A stretch of 64,000 bases of DNA from Devosia beringensis (GTDB lineage: Bacteria > Pseudomonadota > Alphaproteobacteria > Rhizobiales > Devosiaceae): NCBI RefSeq assembly GCF_014926585.1, contig NZ_CP045422.1, forward strand, positions 2,510,001 through 2,574,000, written 5' to 3'. The position numbers were made by a program, and so were the translations under genes. Numbering within the stretch: the first letter of the stretch is position 1; each line of letters begins with the position of its first letter. The notes beneath the pieces are model-generated. The model was not told the DNA's origin. It saw only the letters and a program-made list of their open reading frames with translations, and made no database searches. Below are positions 8,722-16,996 of the stretch, one piece after another.

Positions 8722-9699
8722 TCAGTTGCCATCCTGCTTGGCAAGGTCGATCAGAGGCTTGAAGCGCTTCTCGATCTCGTCCCAGGCCGCAGCGTATTCG
8801 CTAGGGTTGAGGAAACGGCCGTTGATCGCCCGCTCTTTGAGATAGGCTTGGGTTTCTGGGGCATCCAGAGCCTTCTTCAACGACGCAGCAAGTATATCGA
8901 CTGTCGCTGGCTCCATATTGGCAGGCCCGACGACGCCGAGATCTACCGAAAGGGAGCCGACGTCATAGCCCTGTGCCTTGAAGGTCTTGACGCCAGAAAC
9001 ATCCTCGCCATCGGCCATGACGCCGAGGATGCGCAACTGGCCGCTTGCCACCTGCGGCAAAACCTCACTAAGCGTATTGAACGATACATCGATATGGCCA
9101 CCAAGAAGGGCAGTCATCTGCTGTGCGCCGCCCGTGAAGTTGACGGTGGCCAACTTGATGCCGAGTGAGCGGGCGAAGTCGAGGCTGGCCAAGTGACCAG
9201 TAGAAAGACGTCCTGCGGTACCGGCCTTGAGGGAGCCGGGGTTCGCCTTAGCCGCAGCAATCAGATCCTCCACCGTGTTGTATGGGCTGGAGGCGAGAAC
9301 AGTCGCTGCCGAGTTGGACGTCTGCAGTGACGCGATGGGCTGGAAGTCATCACGGCCATATGTCGACTGCCGCTCCTCGTCGAGATACGCAGCAGCAGTC
9401 GGCAGCACCATCCACATCACCGTGTAGCCGTCGGGCTTGGAACCGACGAGTTCAACTGACCCGATTTGCATCGAAGCGCCTGGTTTATTGACAACCTGAA
9501 CGGTAACGCCAAGGTCGGCCTCCACCAGCGGCGCGATGACACGGGCGAACTGATCGGTGCCGCCACCCGGCGGCACCGGCACGATCATCGTGACGGTGCT
9601 GCCCGGGGTTGGGAACTCCTGTGCGTTAGCCGCAAGCGGCATGACACCGGCGACCAGCCCAACCAAGCCCGCCGCTACAAGATTGATATATCGTTTCAT
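8722..9699 (-). CDS. tctC: TctC/Bug-type periplasmic substrate-binding protein
   Basis: 325 residues with a signal peptide (1-26, ending ANA before Q27). The mature start has the family loop IVPVPPGGGTDQFAR, where the first lobe binds carboxylate. It is the last gene of a minus-strand operon behind the TPP enzyme and the HpcH aldolase, and is followed by a strong terminator. No tctA or tctB lies on this strand. The matching membrane genes are probably the divergent pair at 12664-14648, giving a split TTT system. It is only distantly similar to the first TctC (963), so a different ligand is likely. Confidence 0.92.
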   Translation of the reverse strand: MKRYINLVAAGLVGLVAGVMPLAANAQEFPTPGSTVTMIVPVPPGGGTDQFARVIAPLVEADLGVTVQVVNKPGASMQIGSVELVGSKPDGYTVMWMVLPTAAAYLDEERQSTYGRDDFQPIASLQTSNSAATVLASSPYNTVEDLIAAAKANPGSLKAGTAGRLSTGHLASLDFARSLGIKLATVNFTGGAQQMTALLGGHIDVSFNTLSEVLPQVASGQLRILGVMADGEDVSGVKTFKAQGYDVGSLSVDLGVVGPANMEPATVDILAASLKKALDAPETQAYLKERAINGRFLNPSEYAAAWDEIEKRFKPLIDLAKQDGN

Positions 9700-9777
9700 T
9701 GTCTAAACTCCCTTTTCCATTGTTCTTGAATACGTCTTGCCTGCCCCGCTCCTCCACCAAGCGGTCTTTCTCCAAAG

Positions 9778-11448
9778 TCAGGTCGTGGGCGGCTTGTAGC
9801 CGACGGCGTCCCGCATGTTTGGAGCCAACACCTGATCCGAGACATGAACATCCCATATCTCGACATCGGCATGTGCCTCATAGTCCTTCATCAGCCCGGC
9901 GAACTGGGCGATATCGCTGATCGTGGCGCCGCGTACGCCGAAGCCCTTGGCGATCGCCTCGAACGGCGGGCGACCGAAAACCGCACCGCTGTCGTCGATT
10001 CCATCCTTGCGCAGCTTGTGCACCTCTGCCCCGAAGGCCCCGTCATTGCAGCAGACGATGAGCAGTTTTACTCCCTGACGCTTCAACGACTCCAGCTCCT
10101 GGATTTGCATAAGCAGCCCGCCATCGCCCTCGAACAGCACGACTCGGCCATTCTTGCGGGCAACAGCGATACCGGAGGCGAAAGCGAAGGCGTTACCGAT
10201 GGCGCCGAATGCGCGCACCGCATGATAGTTGCGCGGATCGGCACCCCGCATGGTCGTGTGCCAATAGGCCTGGTGCGCAGAGCCACTGACGAAGTCGTAG
10301 TCGGTGGGAATGACTCGCTCGAGTTCTTCGAACACCCGGCGCGGATCGAGTGTACCATCGGAGATGATATAACGGGTGTCGTCGGCGGGTTCTTCACGCA
10401 GACGTTTGGATAGCGCCAAGCTGCGGATATCGGCCTTCGCCTGCTTGCTGGCAACTGCGGCCAGCAGGGCCGTTGCGGCCAGCTTTGCGTCTGCCTTGAT
10501 ATAGACGTGGGCTGGCTTCAGCCCCTCCCTATAGCCGGTCGGGAGAATGTCGACCTGAACCATCTTGGCATTGGGGAACATCTTGCCGGAGTCGGTTGTA
10601 AAACGCGAAAGGCTGGCGCCAAAGACGACGACCAGGTCGACGCTTTTGCCGACGTCCCGGGAAGCCTGTCTTGCGTATCCGCCGACTATGCCAAGAGAGT
10701 TGGGGTTGTGGTCAAACATGCCCTTGGCGAGCAGTGAGGTGCCGAGCATGGCGCCGGTTTTTTCCGCCAGTGCCTCGACCTCGCTCCGCGCGTCGGACTG
10801 CATCACACCGCGACCGGCGACGATCACAGGCGCCTTGGCCTCCGACAGCAGTGAAGCCAGTTCCGCGATCTGGCCGGGGTCTGGCGTGATGCGTTGCGGC
10901 TGTGGCAGCAGTTCTGCGGATGGGCGATACGTGCCGAGATCCGGCGCGACCAGCTCCTGCAGATCGGCGGGTACGCCGATCACAACCGGTTTGCGGTCGA
11001 ACTGCGCAATGTAAAACGCCTCGCGAACATCGTGATACATGCGCGCTGTGCTGTGCAGCGGAATATATTCTGCGCCGCAGGCCTTTGCCAGCGCAGCGTG
11101 GTCCATTGCCTGAAGGTACCATGGCGCGGTCAGCGGGGCTTCGCCGGCAAACACCACAAGCGGAACAAAATTGCGGGCCGCAGTCGTCAACGCCGTCATC
11201 GTCTGGGTGAAACCGGGACCATGGGTGACCGACGCCACGCCCACCTTGCCGGTGGCACTCCAGTAGCCGATCGCCATCATACAGGCGCAGTGCTCATGCC
11301 GAACGCCGAAGGTGGTCATGCCGGGCAGATGGCTCATCGCCGTCATCCACAGCATGTTGCCGTCACCCATCAGGCCGAATTGCGTATCGACGCCTTCTGC
11401 GGCAAACGCTTCAGCAAGGGCGTGGTAGATTTGTCTTTGGTGACTCAC
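9778..11448 (-). CDS. thiamine-diphosphate-dependent decarboxylase/acetolactate-synthase-like enzyme
   Basis: 556 residues from the GTG at 11448, which has CGGAG five bases upstream; a longer frame to 11526 would run into the previous gene. The three-domain TPP fold is visible. The pyrimidine domain carries FGVRHEHCACMMA with the catalytic Glu at about residue 52, the central domain has VVVFGASLSRF, and the diphosphate domain has the GDGG...ND motif (FEGDGGLLMQIQELESLKRQ). The family includes benzoylformate and oxalyl-CoA decarboxylases and acetolactate synthases. Between an HpcH aldolase and a TctC gene, a 2-oxoacid decarboxylase yielding an aldehyde for the dehydrogenase at 16997 is plausible. 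The exact substrate is not readable. Confidence 0.85.
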   Translation of the reverse strand: MSHQRQIYHALAEAFAAEGVDTQFGLMGDGNMLWMTAMSHLPGMTTFGVRHEHCACMMAIGYWSATGKVGVASVTHGPGFTQTMTALTTAARNFVPLVVFAGEAPLTAPWYLQAMDHAALAKACGAEYIPLHSTARMYHDVREAFYIAQFDRKPVVIGVPADLQELVAPDLGTYRPSAELLPQPQRITPDPGQIAELASLLSEAKAPVIVAGRGVMQSDARSEVEALAEKTGAMLGTSLLAKGMFDHNPNSLGIVGGYARQASRDVGKSVDLVVVFGASLSRFTTDSGKMFPNAKMVQVDILPTGYREGLKPAHVYIKADAKLAATALLAAVASKQAKADIRSLALSKRLREEPADDTRYIISDGTLDPRRVFEELERVIPTDYDFVSGSAHQAYWHTTMRGADPRNYHAVRAFGAIGNAFAFASGIAVARKNGRVVLFEGDGGLLMQIQELESLKRQGVKLLIVCCNDGAFGAEVHKLRKDGIDDSGAVFGRPPFEAIAKGFGVRGATISDIAQFAGLMKDYEAHADVEIWDVHVSDQVLAPNMRDAVGYKPPTT

Positions 11449-11504
11449 GTCAACTCCGGTGATGCTTGAGTAAAAGAATGGCGTTGAGTATCGCGCCCGC
11501 GACT

Positions 11505-12278
11505 CTATTTCTTGGCAAACGTCCACTTCTCCGCCAGCGTATCCGCCGCCCGGGCCAGGATCACTGCATCTACGCCGACCGCGATGAACTGAAATCCGTA
11601 GTCGATATAGCGTTCGATCTCATCGTCGTTGGTGGCAATGATACCCGATGGCTTGCCGACGGCCTTGAGCCGCTTGGCTGCGAAAGCGATCAGCGTCTGC
11701 ACGTCGGCATGGCCCGACTGACCGATAAGACCCATCGACGCCGACAGATCGGCCGGTCCGATAAAGACACCGTCCACACCATCCACTAAAGCGATGTCCT
11801 CGATGACCGCGATCGCATCCTTTGTCTCGGCCTGCACCAGCAGGCAAATTTCCTCTGAGGCGCGGTGCAGATAGTCGGGAATGCGGCCAAAGCGACCTGC
11901 GCGTGTGGCGCCCCCGATGCCGCGTATGCCGGCCGGCGGGTAGCGTACAGAGGCCACGGCTGCCCGTGCCTCGTCAGCGCTCTGGATATAAGGCACGATC
12001 ATGCTGAGCGCCCCTAGATCGAGCATCATCTTGAACAGGACTGGGTCATTCCAGGGCAGTCGAACCACCGGCATGGTTCGGCTACGCCCCAGAACCTGCA
12101 ACTGCGCAAGAACATCGGTAATGGTGTTGGGTGAATGCTCACCGTCGATGACCATCCAGTCGAAGCCAGCATCACACAGCACTTCCGTAACTAGTGGATC
12201 ACGGAACGTCTGCCAGAAGCCAAGCTGGCGCTGACCCGCAGCCAGCGACTTCTTGAATGGATTGGTCGGTAATTCCAT
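11505..12278 (-). CDS. HpcH/HpaI-family class II aldolase
   Basis: 257 residues from the ATG at 12278, preceded by AGAGGACAGG; 19 further codons upstream are in frame but lack a binding site. FDWMVIDGEHSPN (39-51) carries the general-base His48. The later blocks VQAETKDAI and VDGVFIGPADLSASMG carry the metal-binding Glu and Asp of the HpcH/HpaI fold. These enzymes split 4-hydroxy-2-oxoacids into pyruvate plus an aldehyde. It is the first gene of the minus-strand operon with the TPP enzyme and TctC, and is divergent from the tctA-tctB-ligJ operon. A 2-keto-3-deoxy-acid or 4-hydroxy-2-oxo-dicarboxylate is a likely substrate. Confidence 0.88.
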   Translation of the reverse strand: MELPTNPFKKSLAAGQRQLGFWQTFRDPLVTEVLCDAGFDWMVIDGEHSPNTITDVLAQLQVLGRSRTMPVVRLPWNDPVLFKMMLDLGALSMIVPYIQSADEARAAVASVRYPPAGIRGIGGATRAGRFGRIPDYLHRASEEICLLVQAETKDAIAVIEDIALVDGVDGVFIGPADLSASMGLIGQSGHADVQTLIAFAAKRLKAVGKPSGIIATNDDEIERYIDYGFQFIAVGVDAVILARAADTLAEKWTFAKK

Positions 12279-12663
12279 GACGCTACCTGTCCTCTGCCTC
12301 TGTCCGGTTGCCAATGCAGCGAACTTGCCGTGCAAGGCGAACCTCCAGATTGACGCGCTTTCTCCATGTGCCGGTGAGGGTGGTGGTAACGCGTCCGAAA
12401 TGGACTAGGACACAGCGTGGCCAACGGAGCCACAACAGTTTGGTTATTTCAGGTGTGCCGCAATGCTGTCTTGTGGCCGCGAAGGTTTGGGCCATAACTC
12501 GGGACGCTGACCTGCGGAACTCTTTCGAGCAATCGATAGCCGACGCGGCGACGTAAAAAGATCAAGTGCGTGATGTGGCAACTGTTTTGAATCATTGCGT
12601 TTACGGTTTGCTTTGGGAAGACTTATCGCCTTGCCGCGAGATGTCTCGGGAGGAGAACACACG
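12279..12663. promoter_or_regulatory. divergent intergenic region of the two catabolic operons
   Basis: About 385 bases separate the minus-strand aldolase operon from the plus-strand tctA operon, so both promoters must be here. No protein remnant is visible. I see no convincing operator shared with the other LysR-flanked gaps. A GGAGGAG ribosome binding site at about 12649 serves tctA. Confidence 0.5.
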
Positions 12664-14160
12664 GTGGATACTTTCCAGCTGCTGCTCGGCGGTTTTGCGA
12701 CCTGTCTCGAGCCGCATAACCTGATGTTTGCGTTCCTCGGTTGTCTCATCGGGACAATGGTGGGTGTGCTACCAGGGCTCGGGCCGGCCGCCGGCACTGC
12801 AATCCTTATTCCAGTGACCGCCGGCCTCGATCCGACTGGCGCAATCATCATGCTGGCCGCGATCTACTACGGAGCCATGTACGGGGGCACGATTACCTCT
12901 GTGCTGATGAACACCCCGGGCGAGGCAGCGTCCGCCGTGACCTGCATCGACGGCTACGAGATGGCCAAGAGGGGGCGGGCAGGCGCCGCGCTCTCGATCG
13001 CTGCCATCGGTTCGTTTGTCGGTGGCATTATCGCGACCATCGGCCTTGTATTCCTGGCTTTGCCACTGACAAAGCTGGCGCTGACCTTCGGTCCGCCCGA
13101 GGTATTCGCCGTCCTTGTGGTCGGCTTGTCGCTGGTGACGGCGCTGGCAAGCCGCTCCCTGCTTCGTGGCCTGATCGCCGCTGTGATTGGCTTGCTCATC
13201 GCCCAGGTGGGCATCGACCCCGTTCAGGGCGCCCCGCGCTTCATCTTCGGCTTTCCCGAACTGCTCGACGGTTTCGGCGTGGTCCCGGTCGTAATGGGCC
13301 TGTTTGGCATCACCGAAATCCTGCTCAATGTCGAATCCCGCGCGACCCAGCCGAAAACGGCAAAGCTCTCGACCCTGATGCTCACCAGGGACGATGTAAA
13401 GGCCTCCGTCGGCCCGATCGGACGTGGCACGGTTATCGGCTTTTTCCTCGGACTGGTGCCTGGGCTCGGAACCGTCGTGCCGGCCTTTCTGTCCTACGTC
13501 GTGGAGAAGCGCATTTCCAGGACGCCCGAGCGGTTCGGCAAGGGCGCGATCGAGGGTGTCGCCGGGCCAGAAACCGCCAACAATTCCTGCGCCAATGCTT
13601 CGCTGATCCCGCTCTTTACACTTGGCGTGCCGAGTTCGCCGACGACCGCGATCCTGATGGGTGCCTTCATGATCAACGGCCTCACCCCTGGGCCGCAGCT
13701 CTTCATCGATCACGCCGAATTCGTATGGGCGGTAATTGCCAGTCTGGTGGTCGGCAATGTGATCCTGCTGATCCTGAACCTGCCCTTTGTCCCGGTGTGG
13801 ACGACAATTCTCAAAATCCCCTATTCTCTGATGATCGTTATCATCATCGGTTTCTCGGTGATTGGCGCCTACAGCATCAACAACAATGTCTTCGATATCG
13901 CGGCGATGCTTGTCTTCGGCTTGGTCGGTTACATTTTCAAGAAACTCGATATCCCGACCGCTCCGCTGGTGTTGACCTTCGTGCTGGCTCCCCTGATGGA
14001 AAGCGGACTGCGCCAGTCTCTTGAAATGTCGCAGGGTGACTTCTCGATCTTCCTCACCCGGCCCATCACCACGACCCTACTAACCTTCGCACTGGTCTCG
14101 ATCGCGGTGTCGACCTTCCAGGCAGTCAAGCCGGTGCGCGGAGCGGACAGCGAAGCATGA
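12664..14160 (+). CDS. tctA: TctA large membrane subunit of a second TTT transporter
   Basis: 498 residues from the GTG at 12664, placed by GGGAGGAG about 10 bases upstream. Hydrophobic throughout. The two internal repeats are clear: [19 protein letters not shown] with [14 protein letters not shown] in the first half, and [17 protein letters not shown] with [20 protein letters not shown] in the second. Its stop overlaps the tctB start (ATGA). It heads the operon tctA-tctB-ligJ-decarboxylase-aldehyde dehydrogenase, so the imported acid is very probably the substrate or precursor of these enzymes. The cognate binding protein is likely the divergent tctC at 8722-9699. Confidence 0.93.
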   Translation: MDTFQLLLGGFATCLEPHNLMFAFLGCLIGTMVGVLPGLGPAAGTAILIPVTAGLDPTGAIIMLAAIYYGAMYGGTITSVLMNTPGEAASAVTCIDGYEMAKRGRAGAALSIAAIGSFVGGIIATIGLVFLALPLTKLALTFGPPEVFAVLVVGLSLVTALASRSLLRGLIAAVIGLLIAQVGIDPVQGAPRFIFGFPELLDGFGVVPVVMGLFGITEILLNVESRATQPKTAKLSTLMLTRDDVKASVGPIGRGTVIGFFLGLVPGLGTVVPAFLSYVVEKRISRTPERFGKGAIEGVAGPETANNSCANASLIPLFTLGVPSSPTTAILMGAFMINGLTPGPQLFIDHAEFVWAVIASLVVGNVILLILNLPFVPVWTTILKIPYSLMIVIIIGFSVIGAYSINNNVFDIAAMLVFGLVGYIFKKLDIPTAPLVLTFVLAPLMESGLRQSLEMSQGDFSIFLTRPITTTLLTFALVSIAVSTFQAVKPVRGADSEA

Positions 14161-14648
14161 GTGAACCATCCCTTGCCCCGCCCCGAACCATGCAGCGTAG
14201 CTACCAGATCGCAGGCGCAGTGCTGCTGCTTTTCGCGGCGTACATCGTGACGACCGCGCTTCGCATGCGCTACTACACCTCGCTCGGCCCTGGCCCCGGC
14301 TTCTTCTCCTTCTGGCTCGGGCTTGCGCTCGGCATACTGGCCCTGGTCATGGTCGGCCAGGCAACATTCGGCAAATCTGATGATATGCCGGAAGGCTATA
14401 TCGCCGAACGCGGCGGCTATCTGCGGCTAGGCACGATCATCCTCTGCCTCGTTGGCGTGGTCGTCTTCTTCGAGCGGCTGGGCTATTCGCTGACCATGCT
14501 CATAGTATTCGCAGTTTTGCTGCGCGGTCTCGGTCGCTTCAACTGGCTGGTGTCCATCGGCGGCGCGCTGATTGGAAGTTTCGGCATCAATTATATCTTC
14601 ACTACCTGGCTCCAGGTGCCTCTCCCCAGAGGCGTCCTTGGCTGGTGA
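14157..14648 (+). CDS. tctB: TctB small membrane subunit of the second TTT transporter
   Basis: 163 residues with about four membrane helices (near 15-33, 50-70, 88-108 and 113-155) and the TctB-like YYTSLGPGPGFFSFWLGLAL after the first helix. Its ATG overlaps the tctA stop by four bases, giving coupled translation. The order tctA-tctB is the reverse of the first TTT operon, so the two systems were not copied as a block. 37 bases separate it from ligJ. Confidence 0.87.
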   Translation: MSEPSLAPPRTMQRSYQIAGAVLLLFAAYIVTTALRMRYYTSLGPGPGFFSFWLGLALGILALVMVGQATFGKSDDMPEGYIAERGGYLRLGTIILCLVGVVVFFERLGYSLTMLIVFAVLLRGLGRFNWLVSIGGALIGSFGINYIFTTWLQVPLPRGVLGW

Positions 14649-14685
14649 GTGCCATTGCACACATATTGAAAATAGGACCCCTAAA

Positions 14686-15714
14686 ATGATCATCGACGTC
14701 CATGGGCATTACACGACCGTGATGAAAGACGTAATGGCGTGGCGCGCCATGCAGCTCAACGCCATGAACGATCCGGCCAACAAGCCCAAGCCCGATTTCG
14801 GCATCAGCGATGACCGTATCCGGGAGACGCTGGAGAGCGGCCAGATCAGGCTGCAGCGTGAGCGCGGCACGGACGTGACCATCTTCTCCCCGATCGCCAG
14901 TGCTATGGCCCACCACCTCGGCAACGAAGCGATCAGTCAGGAATGGACGCGAATGTGCAACGACCTGATCTACCGCGCCGTCTCGATGTATCCCAAGAAT
15001 TTCATCGCCGTCTGCCAATTGCCTCAGTTCCCTGGAGTATCACCCAAGAACTGCATTGCCGAGCTCGAACGCTGCGTCGAGACCATGGGTTTCGTGGGCT
15101 GCAATCTCAATCCGGACCCCTCCGGCGGCAACTGGAGCGGCCCCCCACTAACCGACCGCTACTGGTACCCGATCTACGAGAAGATGGTTGAGCTAGACGT
15201 GCCGGCGATGATCCACACGGCGCTGTCCGATAACCCCAACTTCCACACCACCGGCGTCCACTACATCAACGGCGACACCACCGCCTTCATGCAGTTTCTG
15301 CAATCGCAACTGTTCAAGGATTTCCCCACGCTGCGCTTCGTCATTCCGCATGGCGGTGGCGCTGTGCCTTATCATTGGGGTCGTTATCGCGGTCTCGCCA
15401 TTGACCTCAAGATGCCTCCGCTCGGCGAGCACCTGCTCGACAATATCTTCTTCGATACATGCGTTTATCACCAGCCGGGCGTCGAATTGCTGGCCAAGGT
15501 AATCCCGGCCAAGAACATCCTCTTTGCTTCCGAAATGATTGGCGCTGTCCAGGCGATCGATCCGGAGACCGGGCACTACTTCGACGACACCAAGCGCTAC
15601 CTCGACGATGTGCCGTTTCTTTCCGACGACGAGCGTACGCTGATTTTCGAGGGCAATGCCCGTCGGGTCTATCCGCGGCTCAATGCTCGTCTCGCCGCCG
15701 TGGGCCTCAGCTGA
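14686..15714 (+). CDS. ligJ: 4-oxalomesaconate hydratase (LigJ type)
   Basis: 342 residues, amidohydrolase fold. MIIDVHGHYTT at the start and QERGSD-like RERGTDVTIFSP follow the Sphingobium LigJ pattern nearly block for block, as do FVGCNLNPDPSGG, WYPIYEKMVEL, IPHGGGAVPYHWGR and NILFASEMIGAV. The zinc ligands expected in LigJ are all present: His6, His8, His177 and Glu283. LigJ adds water to 4-oxalomesaconate to give 4-carboxy-4-hydroxy-2-oxoadipate, in the 4,5-cleavage routes of protocatechuate and gallate. The next enzyme, an RraA/LigK-type aldolase, is at 5804. ATG at 14686 is chosen because it gives the family N-terminus. The ring dioxygenase is not in the window. Confidence 0.92.
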   Translation: MIIDVHGHYTTVMKDVMAWRAMQLNAMNDPANKPKPDFGISDDRIRETLESGQIRLQRERGTDVTIFSPIASAMAHHLGNEAISQEWTRMCNDLIYRAVSMYPKNFIAVCQLPQFPGVSPKNCIAELERCVETMGFVGCNLNPDPSGGNWSGPPLTDRYWYPIYEKMVELDVPAMIHTALSDNPNFHTTGVHYINGDTTAFMQFLQSQLFKDFPTLRFVIPHGGGAVPYHWGRYRGLAIDLKMPPLGEHLLDNIFFDTCVYHQPGVELLAKVIPAKNILFASEMIGAVQAIDPETGHYFDDTKRYLDDVPFLSDDERTLIFEGNARRVYPRLNARLAAVGLS

Positions 15715-15734
15715 CGCTCAGACAGGAGGTAAAT

Positions 15735-16676
15735 ATGGCTGACAAACTTATTCTGAAAACCTGGTTCGAAATGGCGCCTCATTTGGAGGCGCTGGTTGAT
15801 GGCCGTGTCACGTCCGAACGCATCGTTCTGGATCGCGTCAACTATCCGTTCCCTAAGGCCGTGCGGGCCCTGGTGCGCGATGAAGAGTTCGACGTCTCGG
15901 AGGTGCCGCTAACAACCCTGGCGCTGGCCCGGGCCTATCGCGACACCTATATCGGGCTGCCGGTGGTCGTGTCGCGTGACTTTCATCAGCGCTCCATCGT
16001 GGTGCGAAAGGACGCACCATTCCACGGACCGGCCGATCTCGCCGGAAAGCGCATCGGCGTGCGAGCCTATTCGGTGACCACTGGCGTCTGGGTGCGCGGA
16101 ATCCTGCAGGAGGAGTTCGGCGTCGATCCCGCCAAAGTGACCTGGGTAACCACCGAGGACGCCCATGTTAGCGAATATAGCGAACCTTCCAACGTCGAAC
16201 GCGCACCCGCCGGCGCCGATCTTCTCGACCTGCTGCTTAAGGGCGAGATTGACGCGGCGATCGGGCTCCGGAACCACGACTTCTCAAAGGTCCGCTATCT
16301 GTTCGACGATGTCGACAAGGCGACCGCCGAGTGGCACCGCAAAACTGGGGTCTATCCGGTAAACCACATCATGTCGGTGCGCTGCACGCTTGCGGCCGCC
16401 CATCCCTGGTTGTCGGCCGAGATTTTCCGAATGTTCGAAGAGGCCAAGCAACTCGCCATGCAGGCAGGCTGGCAGGCCCAGCCGACCTTCATCGACGGCA
16501 CCGCCCGCGAAACACTTCTCGCCATGGTCGGCCCCGACCTCATGCCCAACGGCCTCATCCCCAACCGCCCAGCATTCAGCATGCTCCTCGAAATGGCCCA
16601 CCACCAGGGCCTCACCCCGCGGCTGTTCGGGATCGACGATGTTATCGCTACGCCAGGGTCACCAGCGAGCAACTAA
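15735..16676 (+). CDS. 4,5-dihydroxyphthalate decarboxylase-like protein
   Basis: 313 residues starting at an ATG preceded by a perfect AGGAGGT. The fold is that of periplasmic binding proteins type II, but there is no signal peptide. Blocks such as RALVRDEEFDVSEVPLTTL, FHQRSIVVRKDAP, LAGKRIGVRAYSVTTGVWVRG and NHIMSVRCTL match 4,5-dihydroxyphthalate decarboxylase (Pht5-like) proteins, which use this fold as an enzyme. It sits 20 bases after ligJ in the same operon. A role in decarboxylating an aromatic polycarboxylate before ring cleavage would fit. Many proteins annotated this way have unknown activity, so the reaction is uncertain. Confidence 0.78.
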   Translation: MADKLILKTWFEMAPHLEALVDGRVTSERIVLDRVNYPFPKAVRALVRDEEFDVSEVPLTTLALARAYRDTYIGLPVVVSRDFHQRSIVVRKDAPFHGPADLAGKRIGVRAYSVTTGVWVRGILQEEFGVDPAKVTWVTTEDAHVSEYSEPSNVERAPAGADLLDLLLKGEIDAAIGLRNHDFSKVRYLFDDVDKATAEWHRKTGVYPVNHIMSVRCTLAAAHPWLSAEIFRMFEEAKQLAMQAGWQAQPTFIDGTARETLLAMVGPDLMPNGLIPNRPAFSMLLEMAHHQGLTPRLFGIDDVIATPGSPASN

Positions 16677-16996
16677 GCTTCGGATACGCGCAAAGCGTAA
16701 CTGGCTGGAACCTGCGACGACCAACCGATTGAAAAGCCTCAGTTTGGAACTGATGGAGACGCCGATCCCGAAAACAGTTCGCGCCATCTTTGGTTACCAG
16801 CGCGTCATAGCGACGCCGACCGTGCCGAAGCGCGGGGACTGCCGCTGACGTCGCTATGTGTTGTTCCTTGCCGCCTATTGGGGGGCTCTGGATCAACCGA
16901 GCCAATGTTGCCTTCGCTGGTGGCCTCGAAGCATCGATCAAAGCCGAACTACTCGGCTTCTAATAACGGAGCGCTGCGGCGCAGGAGGAGACTGAC
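16677..16996. other. intergenic gap within the ligJ operon
   Basis: 320 bases lie between the decarboxylase-like gene and the aldehyde dehydrogenase. Short open frames on both strands match nothing I know. A GGAGGAG binding site precedes the dehydrogenase start. The gap is long for an operon and may hold a separate promoter, but no motif is clear. Confidence 0.4.

Noticed and set aside
16648-16941. Small minus-strand frame between the decarboxylase and the aldehyde dehydrogenase
   Set aside because: No binding site or family; it is left as an unexplained gap.
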